From positions 43,172 to 107,171 of the forward strand of contig NZ_RJUA01000014.1 in assembly GCF_024343575.1 (NCBI RefSeq): a stretch of 64,000 nt of DNA, in the 5' to 3' direction. Shown piece by piece: positions 1-8,992 of the stretch. Origin of the DNA: Lacihabitans sp. LS3-19 (GTDB lineage: Bacteria; Bacteroidota; Bacteroidia; Cytophagales; Spirosomataceae). Both the position numbers and the translations under genes were made by a program. A model generated the notes under the pieces. That model made no database searches and had not been told where the DNA came from. It worked only from the letters and a program-made list of their open reading frames with translations. Every line of letters begins with the position of its first letter. Position 1 is the first letter of the stretch.

Positions 1-631
1 CTTTTTCTGCTGGTGTCCATTTCGGCATTTCTTTTATTAAATTTAGAGCGACCTTTTCTATTGGTGATATTTCTCCTTTAAAATATCGCTTAAAAATACA
101 TTCGTTTCTTATATTTCCTAAAGTATCGACAATGAAAGTAATATAAATTGAACCTTGCCATTCTTCTTGCTCTTTTGGATATCGAAGATTTTTTGCCAAG
201 TATGCCATGAAAGCAGTTTGTCCGCCAAAGAATTCAGCGTTTTGCTCAGCAATTAGATATACTTGTTGATTGTCCAGAATGTCAGGATTTGGAATGCATG
301 TCGAGTCTTTAGATGGTAAAATTATTTCTTTTTCGAGTTTTATTATTTCTTGACCGCCTTCAGGAATACTTGTTTCGTGTTTATTGTAATTTATATTCTC
401 GACAATAATTGTCATAGGGGGACATCGAAAACCACCTGAAATACTTGATAGCTCAAAATGACCTGTCGAGTCAGTTGTTGTTTTATTCCAGTCTTTATTT
501 TTAATGCAAACTGATACACCTTGCAATGGTTTTCCTGTTTCCTTGTCAATTACTGTCCCCGTAACTCGTTGATAACAGTCGCAAGATGTCAGAATACTTA
601 GTCCAATTAATATATTTAAGATTTTTGTCAA
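1..631 (-). CDS. TonB C-terminal-domain lipoprotein with a CarboxypepD_reg-like domain (3' end outside window)
   Basis: I translated this by hand; the gene runs off the left edge. Reading from TTG at 631 (no ATG is available before the stop at 653-655; ATT at 649 is an alternative), the product begins with a short hydrophobic stretch ending LTSC, a lipobox. Next comes a CarboxypepD_reg-like beta domain (GTVIDKETGKPLQGVSV..., about residues 20-75). The last part resembles a TonB C-terminal domain (FGGQTAFMAYLAKNLRYPKEQ..., then GSIYITFIVDTLGNI), as in Bacteroidota energy-transducer-like proteins. It is probably an envelope protein. The bases just before the start (GTTGTAGGGC then ATTTTAAAAGAC) resemble the 5' boundary of the cassette at 61819, so the gene may itself be a captured cassette. 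The start codon is uncertain. Confidence 0.72.
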   Translation of the reverse strand, partial: MTKILNILIGLSILTSCDCYQRVTGTVIDKETGKPLQGVSVCIKNKDWNKTTTDSTGHFELSSISGGFRCPPMTIIVENINYNKHETSIPEGGQEIIKLEKEIILPSKDSTCIPNPDILDNQQVYLIAEQNAEFFGGQTAFMAYLAKNLRYPKEQEEWQGSIYITFIVDTLGNIRNECIFKRYFKGEISPIEKVALNLIKEMPKWTPAEK

Positions 632-983
632 TGTGTCGTCTTTTAAAATGCCCTACAACATTTCAATATCCGCAACAAGATAAAAATTCTTCCCTAAATA
701 TTTGCAATTTTGATCCAAATATCAACCCTATTTTAGGTTTTAAGCAATAAATCTTGCTTTTATTTGATTTATTATGAAATTCAGTTTTTCAAATGATATC
801 TGATACTAACCGTTATAAATGTTTATTTGTAAAGTGCTTTTTATTAATTGTTTAAGTGGTGTTTTGTTTATAAAAAAGGAAAATTGCCTATAATTAACTC
901 CACTACCTAACATTGAAGAAAGACATTTATTTTTTCTATAAAATGCCTTTCTAATTTTAAAAGATGCTGTTTGTTCTTTATAA
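632..983. other. Intergenic region of 352 bp with a cassette-like boundary, otherwise featureless
   Basis: GCCCTACAAC at 650-659 is, on the minus strand, GTTGTAGGGC. It sits where GTTA-type boundaries sit in the cassettes at 53-63 kb. The rest is AT-rich, and I see no gene, hairpin or repeat in it. Confidence 0.4.
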
Positions 984-2324
984 TCATTTCACTCTCTCGC
1001 CATGTTTTATCACCATTTTTACATCTTGCAAAAGCGAGATATAGCGTAGCACATCACCTCTTACGGTTATGATATCGGCGTATTTTCCCTCGCTTATGCT
1101 GCCGTAGTCTTTGTCTACTTTCATGGCCACTGCCGGCCAATAGGTGGCGGCTTTTATAGCGTACATAGGGTCTATGCCCATTTTGTTTACCCATACATCC
1201 AGCTCGTTCCAGGTGCTTTGGCTGTGGAACTTCATCGGTATGCCGCTGTCGGTGCCTATCATCATCACCACACCGGTGTCTTTTAGTTGCATGAGTTTTT
1301 TGGTAAGCGTGGGCTTCCGTATGGGAGTCAACTGAAAGTAGGGCATCTGTCCAGGGTGTTTTAGGGAACCTTTTATGTCGTCTATGATGTCTTGCGGTAG
1401 GCCCAAATGCCAGCTAGGGTCGTCGAGTTTTTCGGGGTTGTCTCTCATGTATTCGTAGTTGTAGAGTCCCTCCACAGTAGGTGTCCAGAATAGCGGCCCC
1501 ATATTCATCTTGGCGGTGCGTTCTTTTATGGCTATCAATATATCCTCAGGATACTCCGGTGCTGAGGACAATCCCGTATGCTCAAAACAGTCAACGCCAA
1601 TCTCGAGGCCCACGCGTATTTCGTTAGGTCTATGGCTGTGGGCTATTACGGGCAGGCCGTATTTGTGGGCTTCGTTTACTATGGTCTGTGCTTCGGCTTT
1701 GGTCATTTCGTCGTGGTCTATGAGTTTTATCACGTCTACACCTGCGTCAGCTAGTTTTTTAACTTTGGCCTTTGCATCTGCCTCGCCATATATGCCCCAA
1801 CGGAACGCCTCTGTGTTGGGGTAGGGGCGGTGTTGTAGAAATGGCCCCGAGACATAAATAGTAGGTCCGGGTATTTTGCCTTGGTTTATTTTATCTCTTA
1901 CTTTTATGCTTGCCTCCAGCGGTGCTCCCAAGTCGCGGGCACTTGTTACGCCTGCCATCAAAAGCTGGTGTGCGGAAGAGGGCATAATGATAGACTCGAA
2001 TTTGTTGATATAGGTGCTATCCCAATGGGTATAATTGCTGTGGCCGTTGATCATGAGGTGCACGTGCATGTCCCAAAGGCCAGGCATCACGCTCATACCT
2101 TCGGTAGAAATTATCTCGGCATCTTTTGGTATGGCCAATTCGCCCTCTCTACCCACGGCTTTTATGCGGTCGCCTTCAATGATGACCACGGAGTTTTGGA
2201 TGGGTGCACCACCAAAGCCGTCAATCAATGTTCCACCCACGAGGGCTTTGATTTTTTGGGCATTGGAGGTGAGGGAGCTTAATATTGTAATTATTAGTAG
2301 GGCGTAAAATATTGGTTTTTTCAT
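984..2324 (-). CDS. Secreted amidohydrolase-family protein (imidazolonepropionase/prolidase-like)
   Basis: The protein has 446 residues from the chosen start. An upstream ATG at 2351 would add nine residues in front of a clean signal peptide (MKKPIFYALLIITILSSLTSNAQ), so 2324 is preferred. After a small beta domain (GTLIDGFGGAPIQNSVVIIEGDRI) comes the metal-binding HVH at about residues 87-89 in MPGLWDMHVHL. Further on are VIKLIDHDE, VIAHSHRP, CFEHTG and GTDSG, which fit the remaining His/Asp ligands of the metal-dependent amidohydrolase barrel. The signal peptide implies export. Substrate is unknown; secreted relatives act on dipeptides or cyclic amides. It is not in an obvious operon. Confidence 0.85.
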   Translation of the reverse strand: MKKPIFYALLIITILSSLTSNAQKIKALVGGTLIDGFGGAPIQNSVVIIEGDRIKAVGREGELAIPKDAEIISTEGMSVMPGLWDMHVHLMINGHSNYTHWDSTYINKFESIIMPSSAHQLLMAGVTSARDLGAPLEASIKVRDKINQGKIPGPTIYVSGPFLQHRPYPNTEAFRWGIYGEADAKAKVKKLADAGVDVIKLIDHDEMTKAEAQTIVNEAHKYGLPVIAHSHRPNEIRVGLEIGVDCFEHTGLSSAPEYPEDILIAIKERTAKMNMGPLFWTPTVEGLYNYEYMRDNPEKLDDPSWHLGLPQDIIDDIKGSLKHPGQMPYFQLTPIRKPTLTKKLMQLKDTGVVMMIGTDSGIPMKFHSQSTWNELDVWVNKMGIDPMYAIKAATYWPAVAMKVDKDYGSISEGKYADIITVRGDVLRYISLLQDVKMVIKHGERVK

Positions 2325-2374
2325 GAGTATTAAGGGAGTTTTATAAAGCAATAATAAAATTTGAACAATAAAAT

Positions 2375-2636
2375 TTAATCTAAATCTAAGCTATCAATCA
2401 TTTCTGGTAATTCGACCAGCTTGAGGTTTTCTTTTTCTGATTTATTTTAAATTGAAAGTAGATAAACTGTGTCTTTTTCAAAATAAAAATATGTAATTAC
2501 TCTTGCTCATCCACTCTTCCCTTTACCTTTTGATTGAATTGTCATTCTTATTTTGTAACAATTTTTCCCGATTGAAACACCAGTTAAAGGATTGTTTTCA
2601 AGTTTTTTTCAGAAGATTGGAGAAGTCATTTTTAAT
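2375..2636 (-). pseudogene. Decayed RelE-type toxin gene
   Basis: Hand translation of the minus strand gives KNDFSNLLKK, then LENNPLTGVSIGKNCYKIR, SKGKGKSG, ARVITYFYFEKDTVYLLSI and NKSEKENL. That is the RelE/HigB-type order, with the usual KGKSGGARVITY and YLL(S/T)IYDKSEKE blocks. The frame is broken three times: a run of seven A (2603-2609) shifts it, TGA at 2507-2509 replaces the second Gly of KSGG, and TAA at 2447-2449 replaces the Tyr. The N-terminal 20 or so residues are missing. It is therefore non-functional. It lies directly after the antitoxin remnant at 2632-2751. Confidence 0.8.
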
Positions 2637-2751
2637 AGAATGCTATTTTTTCCTTAGTCATTTGTTGGGTTTTCTTAACAAATGAGAGGCTTTTTAAAAT
2701 TTCCATTCCAAAAGCGGAATTTTCGTCAGCTATTTTGACTAATATTTTCAA
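2632..2751 (-). pseudogene. Remnant of the cognate antitoxin gene
   Basis: An open stretch from TTG at 2751 reads MKILVKIADENSAFGMEILKSLSF, then VKKTQQMTKEKIAFY and a stop. The pattern of a small antitoxin with a hydrophobic ELLKSLSFVKK core followed by a charged tail is common in Bacteroidota RelE-partner antitoxins. At 39 codons it is shorter than the usual 60-75, and it has no ATG. Together with the broken toxin it marks a dead type II module between two housekeeping-type genes. Confidence 0.55.
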
Positions 2752-2827
2752 TTTATTTTTTGATTTATATACGAGTTAAAGCCTTTTTTATTTCTAACGA
2801 AAATCTACACTGAATTTTATTCTTCCA

Positions 2828-4252
2828 TCAAAACAACTTCACAATTAGGGCAATCATTTTTTCTTTGAAGCCATTATAGGGTGGCATTAATAACTCGAGT
2901 GTACTCGGTAAGTGTTGGCGATATACGCCTCGGGCATTTGTGAATTCTTGAAAACCAAAAATTCCGTGTGTTTTGCCTATTCCGGAGTTGTTAGAGCCTC
3001 CAAACGGTAAGTTTGGATTGAAATAGTGCAGGTCGTTGTTGTTGATACAAGAGTTGCCTGCACGGGTATTGGCCATTATTTTCTCTATGTTTTTGTTGCT
3101 CTTGCTATAAATATAAAGTGCCAAAGGCTTTTCTCCATCGTTGATTCTGTTGATAGCATCGTCGAGGTTTTGATAGGTCAAAATTGGCAAAACTGGCCCG
3201 AATATTTCGTTTTGCATCAGTGCCGATTCTTGTGGGACATCACATACAAGTGTTGGCTCAAGAAAACTGTTTTTGCTGTCTGATTTTCCTCCAAATATCA
3301 CTTTTGCACCTTTCGAAACCGAGTCTTGGATATAGCCAACTACTCTTTCGGTGTGTTTTTCGTTCACTATGTTTCCATAGGATTCGGACTTGCTCGGGTC
3401 TTGGCCAAAGAAGGTCGTCATGACTTTTTCCATGGCGGCTATCAATGCATCTTTTTTGCTTTCATGTACCAAAATATAATCAGGAGCAATACATATCTGA
3501 CCGCTGTTATGAAATTTTCCCCAAACTATACGCTTGGCTGCTGTGCCGATAGAGGCTGTTTCGTCTACTATGGTTGGTGATTTTCCACCCAATTCGAGTG
3601 TTACCGAAGCCAAGTTTTTGGCCGCAGCTTTCATTACGATTTTGCCTATTGAAGGTGCCCCGGTGAAAAAAATATGGTTAAATGGCAAGTCGAGTAGAGA
3701 AGTCGAAGTTTCTATTCCGCCTTCTATCAAGGCTATTTCATTTTCGTTGAAAAGGCTTTTGATAAGTTTGGCCAAAACTTTTGAGGTTTCTGGCGTAAAC
3801 TCCGATGGTTTCAGAATCACGGTATTGCCACCTGCAATGGCCGATACCAAAGGACTCAAGAGTAAGTTAACCGGGAAATTCCACGGGGCTATGATCAAAC
3901 AAACGCCTTTGGGCTCGTAAGTGATGTAAGATGTAGAACCAAAAAACGCCAAAGGTGTATCAGCAGGTTGTTTGGCGGTCCATTTTGAAAGGTGGCTTAT
4001 GGTATGTTTGATTTCGCTTGTCACCGGAAATATCTCCGACAAATCCACGTCTGCCTGTGGTTTTTTGAAGTCTGCCATCATGGCATCTCTAATTTCCTGA
4101 CGGAAAGTAATTTCCAAGGCTTTTAATAGAGATTTTAGTTTAGCTTTTCGGGCTTTGATGGGCTCGTTGGCAACAGCATATTGATTGGCCTTTTGTGCCA
4201 AAAATATCTTTTCAATTTGGTCGGTACTTACGGTATCTGCAACGAAATTCAT
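2828..4252 (-). CDS. NAD(P)-dependent aldehyde dehydrogenase (class 3 / fatty-aldehyde type)
   Basis: The 474-residue protein oxidises an aldehyde to a carboxylate. PWNFPVNLLLSPLV and GGNTVILKPSE (residues 123-151) form the cofactor site. FFTGAPSIGKIV follows, then the general base Glu220 in TLELGGKSP and the nucleophile Cys254 in HNSGQICIAPDY. The C-terminal LPFGGSNNSGIGKTHG and a hydrophobic tail (MIALIVKLF) are typical of short class 3 enzymes such as YwdH, which lack the N-terminal extension of the 500-residue classes. The gene stands alone and its natural substrate cannot be read from the context. Confidence 0.92.
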   Translation of the reverse strand: MNFVADTVSTDQIEKIFLAQKANQYAVANEPIKARKAKLKSLLKALEITFRQEIRDAMMADFKKPQADVDLSEIFPVTSEIKHTISHLSKWTAKQPADTPLAFFGSTSYITYEPKGVCLIIAPWNFPVNLLLSPLVSAIAGGNTVILKPSEFTPETSKVLAKLIKSLFNENEIALIEGGIETSTSLLDLPFNHIFFTGAPSIGKIVMKAAAKNLASVTLELGGKSPTIVDETASIGTAAKRIVWGKFHNSGQICIAPDYILVHESKKDALIAAMEKVMTTFFGQDPSKSESYGNIVNEKHTERVVGYIQDSVSKGAKVIFGGKSDSKNSFLEPTLVCDVPQESALMQNEIFGPVLPILTYQNLDDAINRINDGEKPLALYIYSKSNKNIEKIMANTRAGNSCINNNDLHYFNPNLPFGGSNNSGIGKTHGIFGFQEFTNARGVYRQHLPSTLELLMPPYNGFKEKMIALIVKLF

Positions 4253-4405
4253 TTTTCTTATTTTTAGGTTGATTGAAATTAAGACAAGTTAGAATAAAAA
4301 TACGAGATATTTCGGTTTAAGATTTCGAAAGAATTCCATATATTTTAAATTATTAACTTTCGTTTAAATTTTTCGCTTAGATTTAAAGTTTTTTACCAAT
4401 TGCTT

Positions 4406-7400
4406 ATGTCGAAAATGGAATTTGAAAAGATTCAGATTACCTTAATTGAAGCTCATAAAATTGCTTCGGAATATCTTTCTGTTGTTGATGAAATATCATT
4501 TCTCCCTGGTGAAATAGATTTTAATTTTAAGGTCAAATCAGGCGAAAATAACTTTATTTTGAAAGTAAGTCGACCTGATTTTGATTTAAAATACCTTGAT
4601 TTTCAGAATGAATTGTTGCAGCATTTAGAAAGCAAAAACGTTCCTTTTTTGTTTCCGAAAATTATCAAAAATCAGGCTGGAGATGGCCAAATGGATTATT
4701 TGGATGCGAATGGACAGCTTAGAAAAGTGCGAATGTTGGAATGGATTGAAGGTGATTTGTTTTCAGACTATTTTCCCAAATCAGAAAGTTTGTATTATTC
4801 TTTGGGTAAAAAAGGTGGAGAAATCACAAATGCACTTTTGGATTTTAAGCATCAGCTAGCCATTCGTACTTTCGATTGGGACCTAGCCAACGGACTTTGG
4901 ACAGCGAACCATTTGGATGTTTTTACGGAAAACGAAAGAGAAATTGTGGTGTATTTTTTAGAGAAATTCAAGAATATCCAAAAAGATTATGCTCAATTAA
5001 GAAAAAGTACCATACACAATGATGCCAACGAAAACAATATCGTGGTAAATTCTAAAAATGGAGAAATTGCAGCCATCATAGACTATGGAGATGCTGTTTA
5101 TTCTCAGATTATCAATGATTTGGCTGTTAGTTTGGCTTATGCCATTATGGATACCGAGCAACCCTTGCAAGCGGCCATTCCAATCGTAAAAGGTTATCAT
5201 GAGGCATTTCCATTACAAGAAAAAGAGCTGGAGGTTTTGTATATTTTGGTTGCTATGCGACTCGTGATAAGTGTAACAAAATCAGCCATTAACAAACAAA
5301 AAGAACCAGAAAATAAATACCTTTTGGTAAGCGAAAGACCCGCTTGGGATTTATTGAAAAAATGGAAAGATATTCCTGAAAACTTTGCCTTCTATTGCTT
5401 TAGATCTGCTTGCGGATTTGAACCTTGTCCTCAAAATTTGGCATTTCAAGAATACACCAAAAACAATCTATGGACAGTAAAAGAGCTTTTGCCAGAAGCA
5501 GAATTTTGGGAAGTAGAAACTTTGGATATTTCTATTTCTTCAAAATATGTCGGCAATTACGCCAACTATATCGGAAGTGATAAATTGTATGAAAAAATAG
5601 TTGAAAACTATACCCAAAATGGCTCATTGTTGGTGGGCGGTTATGGAGAAGTGCGACCAGTTTATACCACGGATGCATTCAAAACTAGAGTAAATGAAGG
5701 CTTTGAACATCGTACGGTTCATTTAGGCGTTGATTTTTGGCAAAAAGCTGGTACGAGTATTCTGGCTATCGAAGATGGAGAGGTATTTGGTTGTTTTGAC
5801 AATGCCCATCCGAAAGACTATGGCCCAACTTTGATACTGAAACATAAAAAAGAGGGTTTGGTTTTTTATACCCTTTACGGTCATTTGAGTAGGGAGAGTT
5901 TGAAAGAAAAATATATTGGTAAAAAGATAAAAAAAGGTGAAAAAATAGCGGAAATAGGTGAGGAGATAGTAAATGGCGGTTGGGCTCCACATTTGCATTT
6001 TCAGGTGATTTTGGACATGTTGGGTCATGAAACAGACTTTATAGGCGTGTCTACGCCAAGTCTTTGGCCCGTATATTCGAGTATTTGTCCTGATCCAAAT
6101 GCTTTTTTTAAGATTTCGGAATTGAAACAAAAAGAATCAAAAACCTTTGCAGAAAACCTGAATTTTAGAAAGCAACATTTGGGAAAAAGCTTGAGTTTGT
6201 CTTACGAAAAACCTCTAAATATAGTGCGTGGTCAAGGGCAGTTTTTGATAGATGATGCTGGTCAAAAATACCTAGATACCGTTAATAATGTTGCACATGT
6301 AGGGCACGAACACCCAAAAGTGGTGGAGGCTGGTGCATCCCAAATGGCTCTATTAAACACCAATACAAGGTATCTGAATGATGAAATCTTGGTTTTTGCG
6401 GAGGAACTTTTACAGACTTTTCCGCCAGAACTTTCGGTTTTGCATTTTGTAAACTCAGGCAGTGAGGCCAACGAGCTAGCTATGCGAATGGCTAAGGCAT
6501 TTTCAGGTCAAAAAGATATGCTAGCCTTGGAAGTTGGGTATCATGGCAACACACAAGCCTGCATAGATGTGAGTTCGTATAAATTCAATGGAAAAGGAGG
6601 AGCAGGTTGCCCAGAGCATACCCATATTGTGCCACTTCCTGATGCTTTTCGAGGGATTTACAGAGGGAAAGGTGCAGGAAGCAAATATGCAAAACACGTA
6701 AAAGATGCGATAGAAAATATACAATCAAATGGTAGAAATGTGGCTGGATTTATAGCAGAAAGCATTGTAAGTTGCGGTGGTCAGATAGACTTGCCGGATG
6801 GTTTTCTGAAAGAAGCTTATGGATATATCAGAGCGGCAGGAGGTGTTTGTATTGCTGATGAAGTGCAAGTTGGATTTGGGAGAGTTGGGAAGGCTTTTTG
6901 GGGTTTTCAATTGCATGGAGTTATGCCAGATATTGTCACAATGGGTAAGCCCATCGGAAATGGGCATCCTTTGGCTGCTGTAGTTTGTACCAGAGAAGTG
7001 GCAGAAGCATTTGCCAATGGCATGGAGTATTTCAATACGTTTGGAGGCAATCCAGTTTCTTGTGCGATTGGTAGGCAGGTTTTAGCTACTATAAAAGAAG
7101 AAAAAATGCAAGAAAATGCCCTGGAAGTAGGGGAGTATTTAAAAAATTCCCTAAATGAACTACAAAAAGAATTTCCAATTTTTGCTGATATAAGAGGAGA
7201 AGGCCTGTTTTTGGGAATAGAACTTTGTGACGAAAATCTTCAACCTTTGCCTGATCAGACCAATTATTTGGCCAATAGAATGAAGGATTTTAAAATTCTA
7301 ATGAGTGTAGATGGACCAGATCATAACGTTCTGAAAATTAAGCCGCCTATGTGTTTTTCTATAGCCGACGCTGATTATTTATTGGATTGTTTGGGTAAGG

Positions 7401-7441
7401 TTTTGTTGGAATATCCACTGGCTAAAGCCAGTGGTAATTGA
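4406..7441 (+). CDS. Three-domain fusion: APH-type kinase, M23 peptidase-like domain, class III aminotransferase-fold PLP enzyme
   Basis: The start is ATG 4406; an in-frame TTG at 4400 is less likely and ATG 4415 is possible. The product has about 1011 residues. Residues 1-330 form an aminoglycoside/choline-kinase fold with the catalytic HNDANENN (about 204-211) and metal-binding IIDYGD. Residues 430-575 match a LytM/M23 fold (HLGVDFW, a GHL motif, HLHFQV). From about 605 to the end is a class III aminotransferase fold: SGSEANELAMRMAKA, DEVQVGFGRVGKAFWGF and the PLP lysine in TMGKPIGNGHP. The kinase and PLP parts recall the hydroxylysine kinase / phosphohydroxylysine (or phosphoethanolamine) phospholyase pair, where a hydroxyl is phosphorylated and phosphate is then eliminated. 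The role of the M23 domain is unclear. Confidence 0.88.
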   Translation: MSKMEFEKIQITLIEAHKIASEYLSVVDEISFLPGEIDFNFKVKSGENNFILKVSRPDFDLKYLDFQNELLQHLESKNVPFLFPKIIKNQAGDGQMDYLDANGQLRKVRMLEWIEGDLFSDYFPKSESLYYSLGKKGGEITNALLDFKHQLAIRTFDWDLANGLWTANHLDVFTENEREIVVYFLEKFKNIQKDYAQLRKSTIHNDANENNIVVNSKNGEIAAIIDYGDAVYSQIINDLAVSLAYAIMDTEQPLQAAIPIVKGYHEAFPLQEKELEVLYILVAMRLVISVTKSAINKQKEPENKYLLVSERPAWDLLKKWKDIPENFAFYCFRSACGFEPCPQNLAFQEYTKNNLWTVKELLPEAEFWEVETLDISISSKYVGNYANYIGSDKLYEKIVENYTQNGSLLVGGYGEVRPVYTTDAFKTRVNEGFEHRTVHLGVDFWQKAGTSILAIEDGEVFGCFDNAHPKDYGPTLILKHKKEGLVFYTLYGHLSRESLKEKYIGKKIKKGEKIAEIGEEIVNGGWAPHLHFQVILDMLGHETDFIGVSTPSLWPVYSSICPDPNAFFKISELKQKESKTFAENLNFRKQHLGKSLSLSYEKPLNIVRGQGQFLIDDAGQKYLDTVNNVAHVGHEHPKVVEAGASQMALLNTNTRYLNDEILVFAEELLQTFPPELSVLHFVNSGSEANELAMRMAKAFSGQKDMLALEVGYHGNTQACIDVSSYKFNGKGGAGCPEHTHIVPLPDAFRGIYRGKGAGSKYAKHVKDAIENIQSNGRNVAGFIAESIVSCGGQIDLPDGFLKEAYGYIRAAGGVCIADEVQVGFGRVGKAFWGFQLHGVMPDIVTMGKPIGNGHPLAAVVCTREVAEAFANGMEYFNTFGGNPVSCAIGRQVLATIKEEKMQENALEVGEYLKNSLNELQKEFPIFADIRGEGLFLGIELCDENLQPLPDQTNYLANRMKDFKILMSVDGPDHNVLKIKPPMCFSIADADYLLDCLGKVLLEYPLAKASGN

Positions 7442-7497
7442 AATTAATCTTTTGATAATTAATTATTTATATAAATCTTATTATGTAAAATAACAAC

Positions 7498-7528
7498 AAA
7501 AAAAGCTTCCACTGGAAGCTTTTTTTGC
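7498..7528. terminator. Bidirectional terminator between convergent genes
   Basis: The stem AGCTTCC-ACT-GGAAGCT is flanked by A-runs on the left and T-runs on the right, so it can stop transcription from both sides. It lies between the stop of the fusion gene (7441) and the stop of the sulfide:quinone oxidoreductase gene (7549, opposite strand). Confidence 0.85.
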
Positions 7529-7548
7529 AATTATCATTTATTCAATTT

Positions 7549-8739
7549 TTAGGCCTTGCCTGTTAAGATTTGGCTCCAATACATACGTGGAAGTACTTGT
7601 TTTTTAAGTTGATACATACTCCAGCGTTCTTTGCTTTGATCAAATGGGAATGTCTCCATTGGGTTGTTTTGGTAGTCAAATTCTGCCAAAACCAGTTTGC
7701 CGTAGCCTGTAACCAATGGGCACGAAGTATAGCCAGTATATTCTCCTTCGAATGGCTGATTTTCCATCAATGAAAGTAAATTGCCAACCACTACGGGTGC
7801 TTGCTTTCTGATAGCTGCACCCGTTTTAGAGATTGGCAATCCTGCTGAATCTCCTAATGAGAAGATATTAGCATATTTATTATGTTGAAGTGTATTAATG
7901 TTGGTATCTATCCATCCAGCAGCGTTCGCTAATGGACTTTTTTGGATAAAATCTGGGGCAGATTGAGGTGGCGTGATGTGTACCATGTCAAAATCAACCC
8001 AAGTTTCTTTGTCTTTATTGCCTTCGCCTATTCCCGTAAATTTCAATTTCTTGTTGGCACCATCTATTTCATCTAGTCGCTCCATCATGTGCAATTTGAT
8101 GTCGGCCTTTCTACATACTTCCAATAATGTTTTTTCGTATTTGTCAACAGCAAAAAGTCTACCAGCACCACTCCAGTAGTGAATGTCAGCTTTGTCTAAA
8201 ACACCATGTTTTCTGAAATAGTCGGCTGCCAAATACATGATTTTATGAGGGGCACCTCCACATTTCACAGGTGTATGTGGATTATGGAAAATCGCTTTGC
8301 CTCCTTTAAAGTTCTTTAAAACTTCAAATGTATAGGGAGCAGTTTTGAAGCTATAATTAGAGCAAACGTTGTTTTTGCCAAGGGTTTCTGGAAGTCCTTT
8401 TATGGCTCCCCAGTTTAGTTGAATACCAGGACAAACCACCATATAATCGTAAGAATAAGTTCCACCACTTGTAGTAACTTGGTTTTGCTCTGGATTAAAA
8501 GATTCTGCTGCTTCTTTGATCCATTTTGCCTTTTTGGGCATCACACTAGCTTCTGTTCTTTCGGTTTTGGCTATATCAAAAGCTCCACCTCCAACCAAAG
8601 TCCAGGCTGGTTGATAGTAATGTTTGTCTGCTGGGTCAATTATAGCGATATCCAATTTTGGGTTTTTTCTGAAAAGCTGAGCAGCTACCGAAATACCTGC
8701 GTTTCCGCCTCCCACGATAATAATCTGATGGTGAGTCAT
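7549..8739 (-). CDS. sqr: Sulfide:quinone oxidoreductase
   Basis: This 396-residue FAD enzyme would oxidise sulfide to persulfide and pass electrons to the quinone pool at the membrane. The N-terminal Rossmann motif is IIIVGGGNAGISVAAQL (residues 6-22), followed by HYYQPAWTLVGGG. Redox cysteines are expected at Cys160 in HTPVKCGGAPHKIMYLA and in GYTSCPLVTGYG near residue 339. Cys103 (VVCPG) is a third candidate. The KCGGAPHKIMYL block is typical of the type II SQRs related to the mitochondrial enzyme. The gene lies at the distal end of the sulfur locus, 253 bp after the AraC regulator gene, so it probably has its own promoter in 8740-8992. Confidence 0.9.
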   Translation of the reverse strand: MTHHQIIIVGGGNAGISVAAQLFRKNPKLDIAIIDPADKHYYQPAWTLVGGGAFDIAKTERTEASVMPKKAKWIKEAAESFNPEQNQVTTSGGTYSYDYMVVCPGIQLNWGAIKGLPETLGKNNVCSNYSFKTAPYTFEVLKNFKGGKAIFHNPHTPVKCGGAPHKIMYLAADYFRKHGVLDKADIHYWSGAGRLFAVDKYEKTLLEVCRKADIKLHMMERLDEIDGANKKLKFTGIGEGNKDKETWVDFDMVHITPPQSAPDFIQKSPLANAAGWIDTNINTLQHNKYANIFSLGDSAGLPISKTGAAIRKQAPVVVGNLLSLMENQPFEGEYTGYTSCPLVTGYGKLVLAEFDYQNNPMETFPFDQSKERWSMYQLKKQVLPRMYWSQILTGKA

Positions 8740-8992
8740 TTTAAATTTTATATTTAATAATTAGAGATTGATATTTAGAACTATAAAGTAATTGTCTAAT
8801 TTTTTCTTACAAAGTTCATAAAAGTATCTCCTTTTTGAATAGGACATTTTACTATTTGTATTGTAATTATTACTTATAAAATTATTCTCTGATAATGAAC
8901 CTGAAAAAAAACGATTTTGTAGGATAGAAGTCTTATAATTAAAGCATTAATATATGTGCTTCAGTTAAGAATTTTTGAAATTAAAGTATAGA

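Noticed and set aside
2503..2685. Plus-strand open frame of 60 codons
   Set aside because: It runs opposite the decayed toxin remnant and matches nothing; the minus strand explains the sequence.
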